The notes below the pieces were generated by a model. That model saw nothing but the letters and a program-made list of their open reading frames with translations. It had not been told where the DNA came from and searched no databases. The translations under genes were made by a program, and so were the position numbers. From Rhodococcus opacus (GTDB lineage Bacteria > Actinomycetota > Actinomycetes > Mycobacteriales > Mycobacteriaceae), in the NCBI RefSeq assembly GCF_012396235.1, contig NZ_JAAXPA010000026.1:56947-120946 (forward strand): DNA of 64,000 nt, in the 5' to 3' direction. This document shows, piece after piece, positions 9,076 to 17,388 of the stretch. How positions within the stretch are numbered: position 1 is the first letter of the stretch; the number at the start of each line of letters is the position of its first letter.

Positions 9076-9143
9076 GGTCCCCCAGCTGTTAGCGCAGCCA
9101 GGGGACCGTCAGAACAGCAAGTCGACTGTTAGCGCAGTCGGAC
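9076..9143. promoter_or_regulatory. Twin hairpins with identical TTAGCG loops upstream of the WhiB-like gene
   Basis: Hairpin 1 (9076-9107) has stem GGTCCCC/GGGGACC, a CA/CA internal loop, inner stem GCTG/CAGC and loop TTAGCG. Hairpin 2 (9121-9143) has stem GTCGACTG/CAGTCGGAC with one bulge and the same loop. The stems differ while the CTG-loop-CAG core is identical. This suggests a structured leader or paired protein-binding sites 60-130 nt before the start codon. Confidence 0.5.
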
Positions 9144-9202
9144 AAGCCATGAGACCAGCGGGTTAGCGGCCCGCGGCCTCGAATGCAGATCGGAGCCTGC
9201 AA

Positions 9203-9979
9203 ATGAACACGTTAGATGGCGCTGGTGCTCTACGCCTAGCGACTGCAAGTTCTCATGCCGGTAGAGAGAAGGTCGACGGGCACGACCGCGTGACCAACGG
9301 CCCTCTCCGCGAGATCCTGGCCAAGCATCGTCCTAACCATGACCACACGTCCTGCACGGCCTGCGGGTTCGTCTACACCCCGGCCCGCCCACTGTGCCCG
9401 CCCGTCGCTGGCGCTCTGCGCGAGCTGTCCACGGGCGCCCTCCGGTCCCAGGACCGGTCTCTGGGCCACTACACGACCGGTCGACTCCGCGCGATAGCGC
9501 GCGAACACACCGGCGAGGGCCGGTGCCGGCGGTGCGGGTTCGTCTACGCCAGTCAGGTGCGTCTATGCCCGACGTCGCGGCGGATCGCCGCCGAACTCGA
9601 GACCCGCGGCAAGGCGCCCGTGACCCAGCCCCACATAGGTCAGGGGCTGTGCGCGGGTAAGGGTTCCGGTTGGACCGTCACCGGAACAACAGCCGCGGCG
9701 TGGAAGCGTGCGATGGCGGCCTGCTCGGTGTGCCCGCTGCTCGCGCAGTGCGAGACGCAACTGGAGGACAGGCTCGCTACTGGTGTGAAAGTTCGCGAGC
9801 AGATCATGGCCGGACGGCTGTTCACCGTCACCGGCCGCGAGATCGAAGCCGCTGGGGTCGATGCGTTCGCAGTTGCCCGAGGGAGGACGAAGAAGAAGCA
9901 GAAGCCCCCTGCCTCACTCCCGGCCCCCACTCCGGCTCCGGCGCGGCAGCCCGCGCACTTCGGGAACGGGGCGGCATGA
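9203..9979 (+). CDS. WhiB-like protein with two additional Cys modules
   Basis: The 258-aa product ends with a WhiB-like cluster: Cys150, then CSVC (174-177) and Cys183, giving C-x23-C-x2-C-x5-C, which fits a [4Fe-4S] site. The usual GxWGG turn is replaced by a sequence around IMAGR. Upstream are two copies of a C-x2-CGFVY-x7-C module (Cys51/54/65 and Cys108/111/122) with nearby His, probably zinc-binding. A basic tail (RTKKKQKP) follows. A DNA-binding regulator is likely. It overlaps the next gene by 4 bp (ATGA). The leader carries the twin hairpin, suggesting post-transcriptional or autoregulatory control. Confidence 0.65.
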   Translation: MNTLDGAGALRLATASSHAGREKVDGHDRVTNGPLREILAKHRPNHDHTSCTACGFVYTPARPLCPPVAGALRELSTGALRSQDRSLGHYTTGRLRAIAREHTGEGRCRRCGFVYASQVRLCPTSRRIAAELETRGKAPVTQPHIGQGLCAGKGSGWTVTGTTAAAWKRAMAACSVCPLLAQCETQLEDRLATGVKVREQIMAGRLFTVTGREIEAAGVDAFAVARGRTKKKQKPPASLPAPTPAPARQPAHFGNGAA

Positions 9980-10251
9980 GAGCCCGCACGGGTTTCCGCC
10001 TGTTGGACGCGCCCGCACAGAATGCCCTCGAACGACCGGCCAGCGGCAACTCAATCCGGAGATCCGAGCAACTTCTCGCCGAATGTCCTCTGGTGATCTC
10101 GGCTGAGGCGCCGACTCTGAGTGTGGGCGCCCGAGAGAAGCTCACCGATGTCATCGACTTGGTCGTGACGAACCCTGAAACGGCTTCCGTTGAGCAGATC
10201 CGTGAGGTCGCTTCGCTCGCCTGTCTACTTCTCCGCCGATATCCCGCGTAG
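9976..10251 (+). CDS. Small hypothetical protein co-translated with the WhiB-like gene
   Basis: The ATG overlaps the preceding stop codon (ATGA), implying translational coupling. The product has 91 residues: a basic N-terminus, then two predicted helices (SVGAREKLTDVIDLVVTN and SVEQIREVASLACLLLRRY). No family was recognised. Its role is probably tied to the WhiB-like protein; it could be a binding partner. Confidence 0.65.
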   Translation: MRARTGFRLLDAPAQNALERPASGNSIRRSEQLLAECPLVISAEAPTLSVGAREKLTDVIDLVVTNPETASVEQIREVASLACLLLRRYPA

Positions 10252-10468
10252 CAGTACAGATTCAGCGCGCTTCAGAGCAGGGTAGATCGTCCCGATCACC
10301 CAATCTTGTCGCCCTCATTGGAAGCGGGGTCGCTGAAACCTGCGACCAAGTCCGTTCAGTCCTGATACGCCGAATCGTTCACGAAAGGCAGTCCCCTTCG
10401 ATGTCCACTTCAGTCACATGCGACACACCGAAGAGCGCCGGTTACCCGTATCGGTTACAGGTTCGATC

Positions 10469-10474
10469 TAGGGT
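10469..10474 (+). promoter_or_regulatory. Leaderless-type -10 element (TAGGGT)
   Basis: TAGGGT ends exactly 6 nt before the ATG at 10481, matching the TANNNT spacing of leaderless actinobacterial promoters. No Shine-Dalgarno sequence is seen. The 229-bp gap before this gene (10252-10480) otherwise shows nothing convincing. Confidence 0.45.
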
Positions 10475-10480
10475 TTCCTC

Positions 10481-10738
10481 ATGGCACAGCACAACAAGGG
10501 GCCCCGCGGTCAGATCGCTACTCGCGCACCCCTCAGACACCACAAGGTTTACGAGAGTCGGGCAGCCGAACTCGGCATCCCTGCTGGCGACTACTCCGTG
10601 CTTATCCTCGCCATCACGCATGGGCTCGACATCCCGGATTACATCAGCGAGAAACTTCGACCGGAACAGCTCCGGCTACTCGAAGTCGAGGCATCAGGGT
10701 CGTTGCACCAGATCGAGCAGTTGGCGATGGGCGCATGA
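10481..10738 (+). CDS. Small RHH-like plasmid protein, probably leaderless
   Basis: The product has 85 residues with a basic N-terminus (MAQHNKGPRGQ) and a central segment VYESRAAELGIPAGDYSVLILAITHGL. That spacing resembles a ribbon-helix-helix domain: strand, helix, turn, helix. The similar RHH protein at 58.7 kb has a comparable ANDYIAALIAADTGL segment. An antitoxin- or CopG-like DNA-binding role is inferred. No partner toxin is adjacent. A terminator-like hairpin follows. Confidence 0.6.
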   Translation: MAQHNKGPRGQIATRAPLRHHKVYESRAAELGIPAGDYSVLILAITHGLDIPDYISEKLRPEQLRLLEVEASGSLHQIEQLAMGA

Positions 10739-10756
10739 ACGACACCTAGACAGCGA

Positions 10757-10790
10757 ACAACCCCCAGGGCTTGGCGGCATCGGGGGTTGT
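10757..10790. terminator. Terminator-like hairpin
   Basis: ACAACCCCC (10757-10765) pairs perfectly with GGGGGTTGT (10782-10790) across a 16-nt loop, directly after the small RHH-like gene. There is only a short T-containing tail. Confidence 0.6.
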
Positions 10791-11210
10791 CCGGTTATGA
10801 AATTTCGGGACCTTGCCAGCTCCCTGACCACCACTACCTCGGAAGGAAGAGGCGGTGCTTACTCGATGATAACGCATGGCCGCAAGTCTGGCCTGCCTGC
10901 GAACTTCCACTCCGTAACGTGTCTGTCTCAACGAGACCACATGCCGGCTACGGCGCTCCCTCACGCGCCAGAACACTGCGACGGCGCTGCCCCTGTGTTG
11001 GCTTTCCAGGGCGCCCATTACGCGACGGAATCTGCGGGTTCTGAGCTGCGACTTCCGGTGCCGCCTATGCGCGCATCGGCCCTTCTGACCGAGGAGGGCG
11101 GTGGGCCTGGCGAATAGCGCATTGGAACTAACTCGATAGCTAATTCAAAAGCAGCGGTACAAGCCAAAGGGACCCCCGGCGGGGGTGGGTTTATCCAATG
11201 AATCCCGATG
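10791..11210. other. Leader region of the Rep-like gene, coding content unclear
   Basis: Two overlapping frames are open here (10799-11117 and 10787-11044), one His/Cys-rich, but neither has a recognisable domain or a good ribosome site. An ACCCCC-GGC-GGGGGT hairpin at 11172-11186 could terminate transcription. I see no convincing gene. Confidence 0.4.
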
Positions 11211-11261
11211 GGAGGACTGGCAGGTCCTCCCCGTCTAGGGCGATCGTCTGGCAGGACGGTC
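11211..11261. promoter_or_regulatory. Twin hairpins with identical TGGCAG loops upstream of the Rep-like gene
   Basis: Hairpin 1 (11211-11230) is GGAGGAC-TGGCAG-GTCCTCC. Hairpin 2 (11242-11261) is GATCGTC-TGGCAG-GACGGTC. The stems differ in sequence but the hexamer loop and its closing C:G pair are the same, which argues for a conserved recognition element. They sit 72-122 nt before the start of the Rep-like gene, a position suited to copy-number control or initiator binding. Confidence 0.5.
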
Positions 11262-11332
11262 ATTCCCTGAGGTGAGTAGAAGAAGTTAGCAGCCTCTTCG
11301 ACTCGGTACTGCATTCCCCGAAGGGACTACCT

Positions 11333-12622
11333 GTGCTAGGTACGTCTGAGGATAACCCATGTCTTGACGCGATTTCCACGGTGCAACATTCCGATCGCGG
11401 CGTGTCGTGGGATAAATCACACAACTCACCGGTTCCACAAACCGCTACGCAACCAGCTACGCAACCACTTCAGACCCCCTGGATTGACGAGCTGCGACGA
11501 CTCAATACGGATACCGATCAGCGCGGAAATTCCTGGACGCTGCCCGTCAATCCCGGCCAAGAAGCACGCATCCCGATCTGGACAAGCCGCGACGGATGGA
11601 TGCGACAGGTCCGGTACGCAGTCACCAAGACCGCCGCCGGCCGCGCCGCAGCCGCCCGACACAGGATCGGCGTCGAAAGTATGGTCGCCATCGCTGGCGC
11701 GCACGCGTCGTCAGCCGACTCGAAAACTGGGCGCCGTGTTACTGCGACAGTCCAGAACCTCGCGGCCCGCGCCGGTGTGTCTGAATCGGTGGTCAAACGA
11801 GGTCGCCGTGTGCTGAAAGCACTACACCTCGGCTTCGAGCTGGTGCGGGGCCGCACCCTGACTGCGCGTGAATTCCAAGCCGCAGAAGTCCACCACGGTG
11901 GGCGTCAGCACCGCGCTGCCAGCGTGTGGGCTCTATCCTCCCCACCTGACCTCGTCGCGGCCACTCCCGCTCCCCCAAAGCCGAAGAAGCGCGGCAGCTC
12001 CCAGGGCAGGACACACCGCGCGGCGAAGCTGGTTCGCCACACCACTACGCCGGGTTCGAATGACAATCCCCAAGCCCCCGACCGTGACCCCCTATCTTTG
12101 AGTGGTTTTTCCCCGAAGGGGATCTCTTGTAGAGAAGTAATCACCAAACGCGCGTGCGCGCGCGAGAATCAACCCTCATCCCCGAATCAGACGAACCCAC
12201 GCGCAATAAATCTCCAACGAGCCGCCTCGACGCTGGTCGCCGCAGCTCCAGTTATCGCACCCAGCGGCCACATCGGAGCCGTGTGCGACGTCATCGATCG
12301 TTCAGGAATCGACACCACCCGCTGGACAGGGCGGGATATCGCCCAAGCTTTGACAGCTGACACCGTCTCGCGAGGTGAGCTCTGGCCGAACACGGTTCGC
12401 TCGCCGATCGGATATCTGAACTGGCGTTTGTCCAGAATCGACTGGTCGGGCCCCTCCCCGAGCGAGCGACGCGCCGCCGAGGCCGCGCACAGCGCACAGC
12501 GCCGCGCTGAGCGTGACGCCGAACGCGAACGGGCCCGTCGCGCAGCGGCCTCCCCTGAGCACCGAAAAGCTTTCATGGAACAGATCCGCGCTAGCTTGGC
12601 ACCCCAGAGGCAGGCGGCCTAA
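11333..12622 (+). CDS. Probable plasmid replication initiator (winged-helix Rep)
   Basis: The best start is GTG 11333; RBS evidence is weak. The 429-aa product has a central winged-helix segment (about residues 95-165) with VQNLAARAGVSESVVKRGRRVLKAL and ASVWAL, a pattern I associate with Rep/HTH proteins of rhodococcal and mycobacterial plasmids. A low-complexity linker and a second alpha-helical domain (about 285-360, IDRSGIDTTRWTGRDIAQAL and GYLNWRL) follow. The C-terminus is Arg/Ala/Glu-rich coiled-coil. Its neighbours (partition, RHH, WhiB-like) fit a replication cassette. The alternative is a plasmid transcription factor. No catalytic motif is visible. Confidence 0.5.
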   Translation: MLGTSEDNPCLDAISTVQHSDRGVSWDKSHNSPVPQTATQPATQPLQTPWIDELRRLNTDTDQRGNSWTLPVNPGQEARIPIWTSRDGWMRQVRYAVTKTAAGRAAAARHRIGVESMVAIAGAHASSADSKTGRRVTATVQNLAARAGVSESVVKRGRRVLKALHLGFELVRGRTLTAREFQAAEVHHGGRQHRAASVWALSSPPDLVAATPAPPKPKKRGSSQGRTHRAAKLVRHTTTPGSNDNPQAPDRDPLSLSGFSPKGISCREVITKRACARENQPSSPNQTNPRAINLQRAASTLVAAAPVIAPSGHIGAVCDVIDRSGIDTTRWTGRDIAQALTADTVSRGELWPNTVRSPIGYLNWRLSRIDWSGPSPSERRAAEAAHSAQRRAERDAERERARRAAASPEHRKAFMEQIRASLAPQRQAA

Positions 12623-12784
12623 TAATGCCCATCGATCCTTGGCGCACCCTGCACATAGGGCAACGCTGGTCGGACTGGCCGCGGACGATCACCACCGCGC
12701 CGACCGAGGTACCACTCATCGCCAAGTCTCGGCCTTATACTGCGAGAATCATCGTGGCCGACTCGCACAGAACGGAGTGCGCTC

Positions 12785-13372
12785 GTGGGTAAGAAGAACA
12801 CCGCGTCCCGATCGACCCACCGCCACCCACGGGTCTATGTCAGCCGGGTCCAGGCGCCTCCCCACATCAGCCGCAACGCAGACTCGATCCGCGAACGCCT
12901 CCGCAACGGCGCCAAAACGGTCGTAGTTGACACTGCAGGTCAGCTAATCGAACTCGACGACAAAACATTCGCATCGGCCGGCGATGAGTGGACCCTACGA
13001 TTTACCGCTGGATCGCAAGCACGGATTCATCTCGACTCACCACTACCCGCCACCGCGCACATCGTCGCCACCGACGCAACGACCGTGGAAGTCACAGGGC
13101 AAGTTCATGTCTGGGCCTACACCCACGCGACAGTAACTGCCTTCGACCGGTGCAGGGTCGTAGCTCACAATCACGCATTCATCAGAGCATGTGACCACTC
13201 CACTGTGTGGGCCGACGACAATGTCGTTGTTCACGCCTACGACGAGGCCACCGTCCAGGCTAGAGATCACACGATTCTCGCCCTGTCCGACGAGGCACGC
13301 GCAGTCGTGGACACCGCAGTTGAGGTTCGCGGTCCGGCCCGCAAGAACATCACCATCTGGGGCACAACATGA
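12785..13372 (+). CDS. Octapeptide-repeat beta-helix protein
   Basis: GTG start. The 195-aa product has a basic N-terminus. Residues 93-172 comprise ten consecutive 8-residue repeats of the form [VIL]-x-A-x-[DNT]-x-x-x (for example VTAFDRCR, VVAHNHAF, IRACDHST, VWADDNVV, VHAYDEAT), all in register. Such regular short repeats indicate a right-handed parallel beta-helix. There is no signal peptide, so a cytoplasmic location is likely. Possible roles are a structural or DNA-mimic element or a phage-like component; no function can be assigned. It follows the Rep-like gene after 162 bp. Confidence 0.7.
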   Translation: MGKKNTASRSTHRHPRVYVSRVQAPPHISRNADSIRERLRNGAKTVVVDTAGQLIELDDKTFASAGDEWTLRFTAGSQARIHLDSPLPATAHIVATDATTVEVTGQVHVWAYTHATVTAFDRCRVVAHNHAFIRACDHSTVWADDNVVVHAYDEATVQARDHTILALSDEARAVVDTAVEVRGPARKNITIWGTT

Positions 13373-13532
13373 TTCCCGATCATCGGCAGACTCGGCTCCC
13401 TTGACGCACCACCTGTCCAACAGCAGTTCCAAGAGGGCCTTCGTATACCTGGCTGTCGAAGTCGGCCCTCTCAAGAGCGGTGTGCTCTATCCCTCTTGGC
13501 TGCCTGGAAGCTACGCAACCCAACCTGACGTT

Positions 13533-13570
13533 GCTAGCAATGCGAGCTAGCGTCGCTAGACGACTCTAGC
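13533..13570. repeat. CTAG/GCTA motif cluster (outlier of the main array)
   Basis: Four TAGC-containing words occur in 38 bp (GCTAGC, GCTAGC, GCTAG, CTAGC), like the main array near 15-16 kb. It sits in the 339-bp gap 13373-13711, which otherwise contains no gene I can support. Confidence 0.6.
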
Positions 13571-13711
13571 GGCCCTGAATAGTTAGGCGAGCGCCGATGT
13601 CCCGGCTATCTACGGTTTCTGTCACGTGACGGCAGATACGGACGGCACCGGATCTCACCGGACGGCGCGTCGTGATGGCGCCGTAGTCGGTGTCTGTGGT
13701 GGACTGCGGTT

Positions 13712-14947
13712 ATGCCCAAGAGCCGTGGCCGCCGCAAGGGCGGCAAAAGCCGACCCGTTCGCCGTGCTCCCAGGCAAGTTCACCCCGCCGATCTTCTGCT
13801 GCGCGACGCTCGGCAACTCCTCGAAATCGACGATGTGCTCACTGCCGAGACCTGGGCCAGCGGCTGGCTCGGCGAGGCGTGGTCGACGGCGGCAGTGACC
13901 GAACGCGAGCCCGAGCATCAACTGTGTATGCAGGTCACCGGCCGAGCATGCTCCACACCGTCTCCGCACGCGCTGGCCGCGGTCGACGCGCTTGCGCGGG
14001 TCGCACCTGCGGCCGACATCTCCATGCTGACTGAAACCCTCGGCATCTTGGCTGAAACTCAACCACCGCCGGCCTGGCACACTGTCGCGGCGTGGACTCC
14101 GACCGCGGCGTGGCGGGCGGTCGACGTGTACGACAGCGAACGAGTCCTGTTCATTGACTTCGACGGACCCCACCCACACACATTGATGGCACATATCTAC
14201 CAGGTCGGCGGCCTGATGATCGACAAGCTCGCTCTCCTGAATCCCGGCGCAGCCACCACGTGGGACCAGCTGCGTGAGCCCGACGAGGCACCGATGCCGC
14301 TCCAGTCGGTCCCGGTCGCCGAGGTGCTCGCCGATCTCGCACACGCGTTGCGCACCACCGACATGACCTGGCCCCGCACCGCCGACGAGGACTTTTGCGA
14401 TCACCGGGCGCTCGCATGGTCCCGCTGCCGGGACTACCTGCCAGAATGGCCCGAACACACCGGACTCCCCGAGCAAAGGCGCCGCCAACTGGTCGAGGAC
14501 TTCCTCACCGACATCGGAAGCGACGACGAGGTGAGCCGTTCGCTGGCCGAGCTGTTCCTGGACTACGGCGACGGCTACATCGGCGCCGGACCGCTGTGCT
14601 GGAGCCCGGGCGAGGTAATGCTGCTGCTTACAGATTGGCTTCCCCGCAAAGCAGTCCTCGACGCCGACCAACGCAACGCACTGCCCTTCGTGTTGCGCCG
14701 ATGGCTAACCTTCGCGTTGACCCAACGGGGGGTCGACCGCCAGTGGATCAGTCTCGTCGTTGATGCTGTCGACACCTTCACACCTGAGTTCCAGGACGCG
14801 TTCGACGATGAAACTGCCTGGGGCCCCGGCAAACAGGTGGCCGCAGCGCTTTCCGAGAGAGGCATCGACCTAACCGACCGCCACGCCGTCGACGACGCCA
14901 TTCGGCAACTCAACGCCGAACAACTCGCCCACCGATTACTGCCCTGA
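13712..14947 (+). CDS. Conserved-looking hypothetical protein
   Basis: The 411-aa product has a very basic N-terminus (MPKSRGRRKGGKSRPVRR) and a mostly helical acidic body with many Trp and Asp residues (for example VLFIDFDGPHPHTLMAHIYQVGG at about 145-167). It shows no signal peptide or membrane segment. I do not recognise the family. Codon use matches its neighbours and the length argues for a real gene. It is the last gene before the GCTA array and parA. The basic tail suggests nucleic-acid or ribosome contact, but this is inference. Confidence 0.7.
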   Translation: MPKSRGRRKGGKSRPVRRAPRQVHPADLLLRDARQLLEIDDVLTAETWASGWLGEAWSTAAVTEREPEHQLCMQVTGRACSTPSPHALAAVDALARVAPAADISMLTETLGILAETQPPPAWHTVAAWTPTAAWRAVDVYDSERVLFIDFDGPHPHTLMAHIYQVGGLMIDKLALLNPGAATTWDQLREPDEAPMPLQSVPVAEVLADLAHALRTTDMTWPRTADEDFCDHRALAWSRCRDYLPEWPEHTGLPEQRRRQLVEDFLTDIGSDDEVSRSLAELFLDYGDGYIGAGPLCWSPGEVMLLLTDWLPRKAVLDADQRNALPFVLRRWLTFALTQRGVDRQWISLVVDAVDTFTPEFQDAFDDETAWGPGKQVAAALSERGIDLTDRHAVDDAIRQLNAEQLAHRLLP

Positions 14948-15072
14948 ACCGTCAGCTGTGAGCACACCCGATTCACACGTCGTGCCGATTCCTTCTGAAC
15001 CTGGGAATGCTTCCTGCGACGCGCTGCCCAGCGAATGTGCGCTCGTTGGGAAAGCTACGTAACCCCACAGTG

Positions 15073-16157
15073 CGATGCTAGTCAGGCCATCTATCGGTGC
15101 TAGAGACACTAGATAGCAAAGTAACGCTATTCGAGCTAGCTAAATTAGCGATGCGAGCGTTGATTGCTCGCCCGACTAAGGCTACTAGGAGCTACGCAGT
15201 AGCTAGCGGTGAAGCGACCTTTGCACTAAGGACGCTGGCGAAGATAGCAGTTCTCGCGCATAGAGATAGGGACGCTAGCCTAGCTAGCGGGGCGCGGCTA
15301 GCCCGAAAATCGTGCTGGGTTGATCGGGGGCCAGATCCGCTCGGGGAGCCTGTCGAGCTGAGAAGACTCAAAGCCGGCCGGCTCCGTTTCAATGGGTTCC
15401 GCCGCACCCAGGCAGACGCGATCTGGTCGAGGGAAGCGTTTCGCGTGACGGTGCCTCGTGCATAGTTGTCGTGGCGACCCACTGACCTGCTGAAATATCA
15501 ACGCTAGCTCCTATAGCATTGACGGGATCTGCTTGGTAGCAAGGGAAGCGCAACTATCCAGGCTACCCGGGCTATCGGCTCTAGCCTTCATGTCGCGGAT
15601 AGTTCTGCTAATGAGACGATCACGGCTACTCGTTCTAGCGCAGCAAGTCTCGCAATCGTGGCTATCAGAGAGATGCCAGCAACGATATCTACGCGAGCTA
15701 GACCCCGTATAAGCGCTACAGTAGCGCCGCATTCTATAGACGCTCGCACCTCTAGGCTGACTTGCCTTTCTAGCAATACCAGCCTTACAAGGCTGGCTAC
15801 GCAGTCTAGGAGTCCTAGGATTGCTTGCAGAGTTATGAGTGCGAACAAAACTACGAGGGCGATGCTTGCTAGAGAAGTTCAACTATCGATCGTTGCGGTC
15901 ATAGCTATAAGAGCAGACGTATCTAACCGCGCTATGAAGACTAGTGCAGTAACTGTTGCGAGCAAAGCGTTTACAGACAACTTAGATATGGCCGCAACCA
16001 TAGAAACCATAGCTATGCCTGCCTCCACAGCGTCGATCGCTACGACAGCCAAACTAGAGACGCTAGCTGCGTTATTCGCGCTAGCTCACCTAGCAAAGAA
16101 CGCTAGCGTTGCTCGGCGTGTCGAGCTAGTTCAGCAGCCAAGCCTGGCTATGCTCCC
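15073..16157. repeat. GCTA/TAGC tetramer array, candidate centromere
   Basis: By eye about fifty GCTA or TAGC words occur in 1.1 kb, roughly ten times what this GC-rich DNA should contain, often as GCTAGC or AGCTAGCT. They are packed into 15073-15304 and 15500-16157, separated by about 200 bp of ordinary sequence. The region has lower GC and no supportable gene, and it ends 80 bp before parA. In plasmids with ParA plus an RHH partner, centromeres can be arrays of degenerate tetramers (such as the ACTC boxes bound by ParG), so this is a candidate parS. It fills most of the gap 14948-16237. Confidence 0.65.
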
Positions 16158-16237
16158 TACGCGAGCGTGCGGAGTTGCACTAACGCTCATCGCGCGCATC
16201 TGGAAGTCTCCTGGCCTCGACGGAACGGAACCAAGTC

Positions 16238-17020
16238 ATGACACGCAAATGCGCGATCTGCAATCAGAAAGGGGGAGTGGGCAAGACCGCCACGACCCTC
16301 GGTCTCGCGAGCGCAATAAGCAACGCCGGCGGACACGTCCTCATTGTCGACGTCGACCCCCAGGGCAACGCCACCAACGGCGTAGGCGTCACCATCACCG
16401 ACGAGATGCTGACAACCTACGACCTGATGAGCCGAACCGAGTCGGGCACGGCGATCGACGCCGTCATTGCCACCCCATGGGACGGCGTCGATCTGATCCC
16501 AGCCGACCAGACGCTCGCGAACATCGAGTCGGATGGCGCCAACGACCTCATCTTCCGCCTCGACATCGCCTTCGAGGGCCTCGACCTCTCCGCCTATGAC
16601 GCAGTCCTCTTCGACTGCCCACCGTCGCTCGGCAAACTCCTCTTTGCTGTTTTCTGTGCAGTGGACGGGGTCATTGCAGTGACCGAGCCCACCATCGACA
16701 GCGTTCAAGGCGTCACCAAGCTCTTCGAAACCGTCGAGAACGTCCAGCGACGCCCCAACCCGAACCTGGCTATCGACAAGATCGTCCTCAGCCGACAGCG
16801 GGGGACAGGCGAGCACCGATTCCGGGAGAGCGAACTGCGCGAGGTCTACGGCGATCTCGTCGCGCGCACCACCATCCCGGAATACGCAACGCGGCAGGAC
16901 GCACACAGCGCGCGCACTCCGATCCACAAGTTCACGGGCGGAAAATCGCTGTCATTGCAGCTCGCCTACACCGACCTTCTCAACGAACTACCCATCAAGA
17001 CCGCAGGAGCGACCGTATGA
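16238..17020 (+). CDS. parA: ParA-type partition ATPase (small, type Ib-like)
   Basis: ATG start. The 260-aa product has the deviant Walker A motif KGGVGKT (residues 11-17), Walker A' VDVDPQGNAT (38-47) and Walker B VLFDCPP (about 123-129). There is no N-terminal HTH, so it is the short, non-autoregulating ParA type. These ATPases polymerise or pattern on the nucleoid to move plasmid copies with a centromere-binding partner. The partner gene overlaps by 4 bp (ATGA). The GCTA array immediately upstream is the likely centromere and regulator site. Confidence 0.93.
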   Translation: MTRKCAICNQKGGVGKTATTLGLASAISNAGGHVLIVDVDPQGNATNGVGVTITDEMLTTYDLMSRTESGTAIDAVIATPWDGVDLIPADQTLANIESDGANDLIFRLDIAFEGLDLSAYDAVLFDCPPSLGKLLFAVFCAVDGVIAVTEPTIDSVQGVTKLFETVENVQRRPNPNLAIDKIVLSRQRGTGEHRFRESELREVYGDLVARTTIPEYATRQDAHSARTPIHKFTGGKSLSLQLAYTDLLNELPIKTAGATV

Positions 17021-17388
17021 GCGTCCAACGTGAACCCGCTATCCGCAGGCCGGCGCACCCTGCCGCAGATCTTCCTGAGCGCCCCCGGGTCGTCAAAGAC
17101 CCCACCAGGTCCGCCGTCGACGAGCAGCCGACGCAACTTCCGACCGAATCGACCATCAGACCTGTCGCCGACGTGCCGGTCACGCCGGTCTTGTCTCCTG
17201 CACCCGAGGCGGCATCGCCTGTCGAGAAGCTCAGCGAACAACACAACGTACGGTTGCGGCCCTCGACTAAGGCGCGCCTGACGCGCGGTGTGGACAAGTT
17301 GCGCTACGAGACCGGGGACCGGAGCATCACCATTTCATCGGTCACCGACGCCGCGCTCATCGAGTACCTGACCAAGAACGGCTGCTAG
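17017..17388 (+). CDS. RHH-type centromere-binding partner of ParA
   Basis: The start codon overlaps the parA stop. The 123-aa product has a disordered Pro-rich N-terminus (1-70), typical of ParA-stimulating arms. The C-terminal domain (about 74-123) reads NVRLRPSTKARLTRGVDKLR...ISSVTDAALIEYL, a ribbon-helix-helix pattern. By analogy with ParG/omega-type proteins it should bind iterated short DNA boxes, here probably GCTA words, and repress its own operon. A 14-bp inverted repeat made of the same words lies on its stop codon. Confidence 0.75.
   Translation: MSVQREPAIRRPAHPAADLPERPRVVKDPTRSAVDEQPTQLPTESTIRPVADVPVTPVLSPAPEAASPVEKLSEQHNVRLRPSTKARLTRGVDKLRYETGDRSITISSVTDAALIEYLTKNGC

Noticed and set aside
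8269..9132. 287-codon plus-strand frame opposite the XRE regulator
   Set aside because: No domain; both HTH domains are on the minus strand with a good ribosome site.
10401..11117. 239-codon plus-strand frame spanning the small RHH-like gene and a terminator
   Set aside because: It overlaps the RHH-like gene, runs through a perfect terminator hairpin and has no domain or consistent codon bias.
15658..16599. Long plus-strand frame through the GCTA array into parA
   Set aside because: The composition is Ala/Thr/Ile/Arg low-complexity driven by the GCTA words, it overlaps the certain parA gene in another frame, and no domain is visible.
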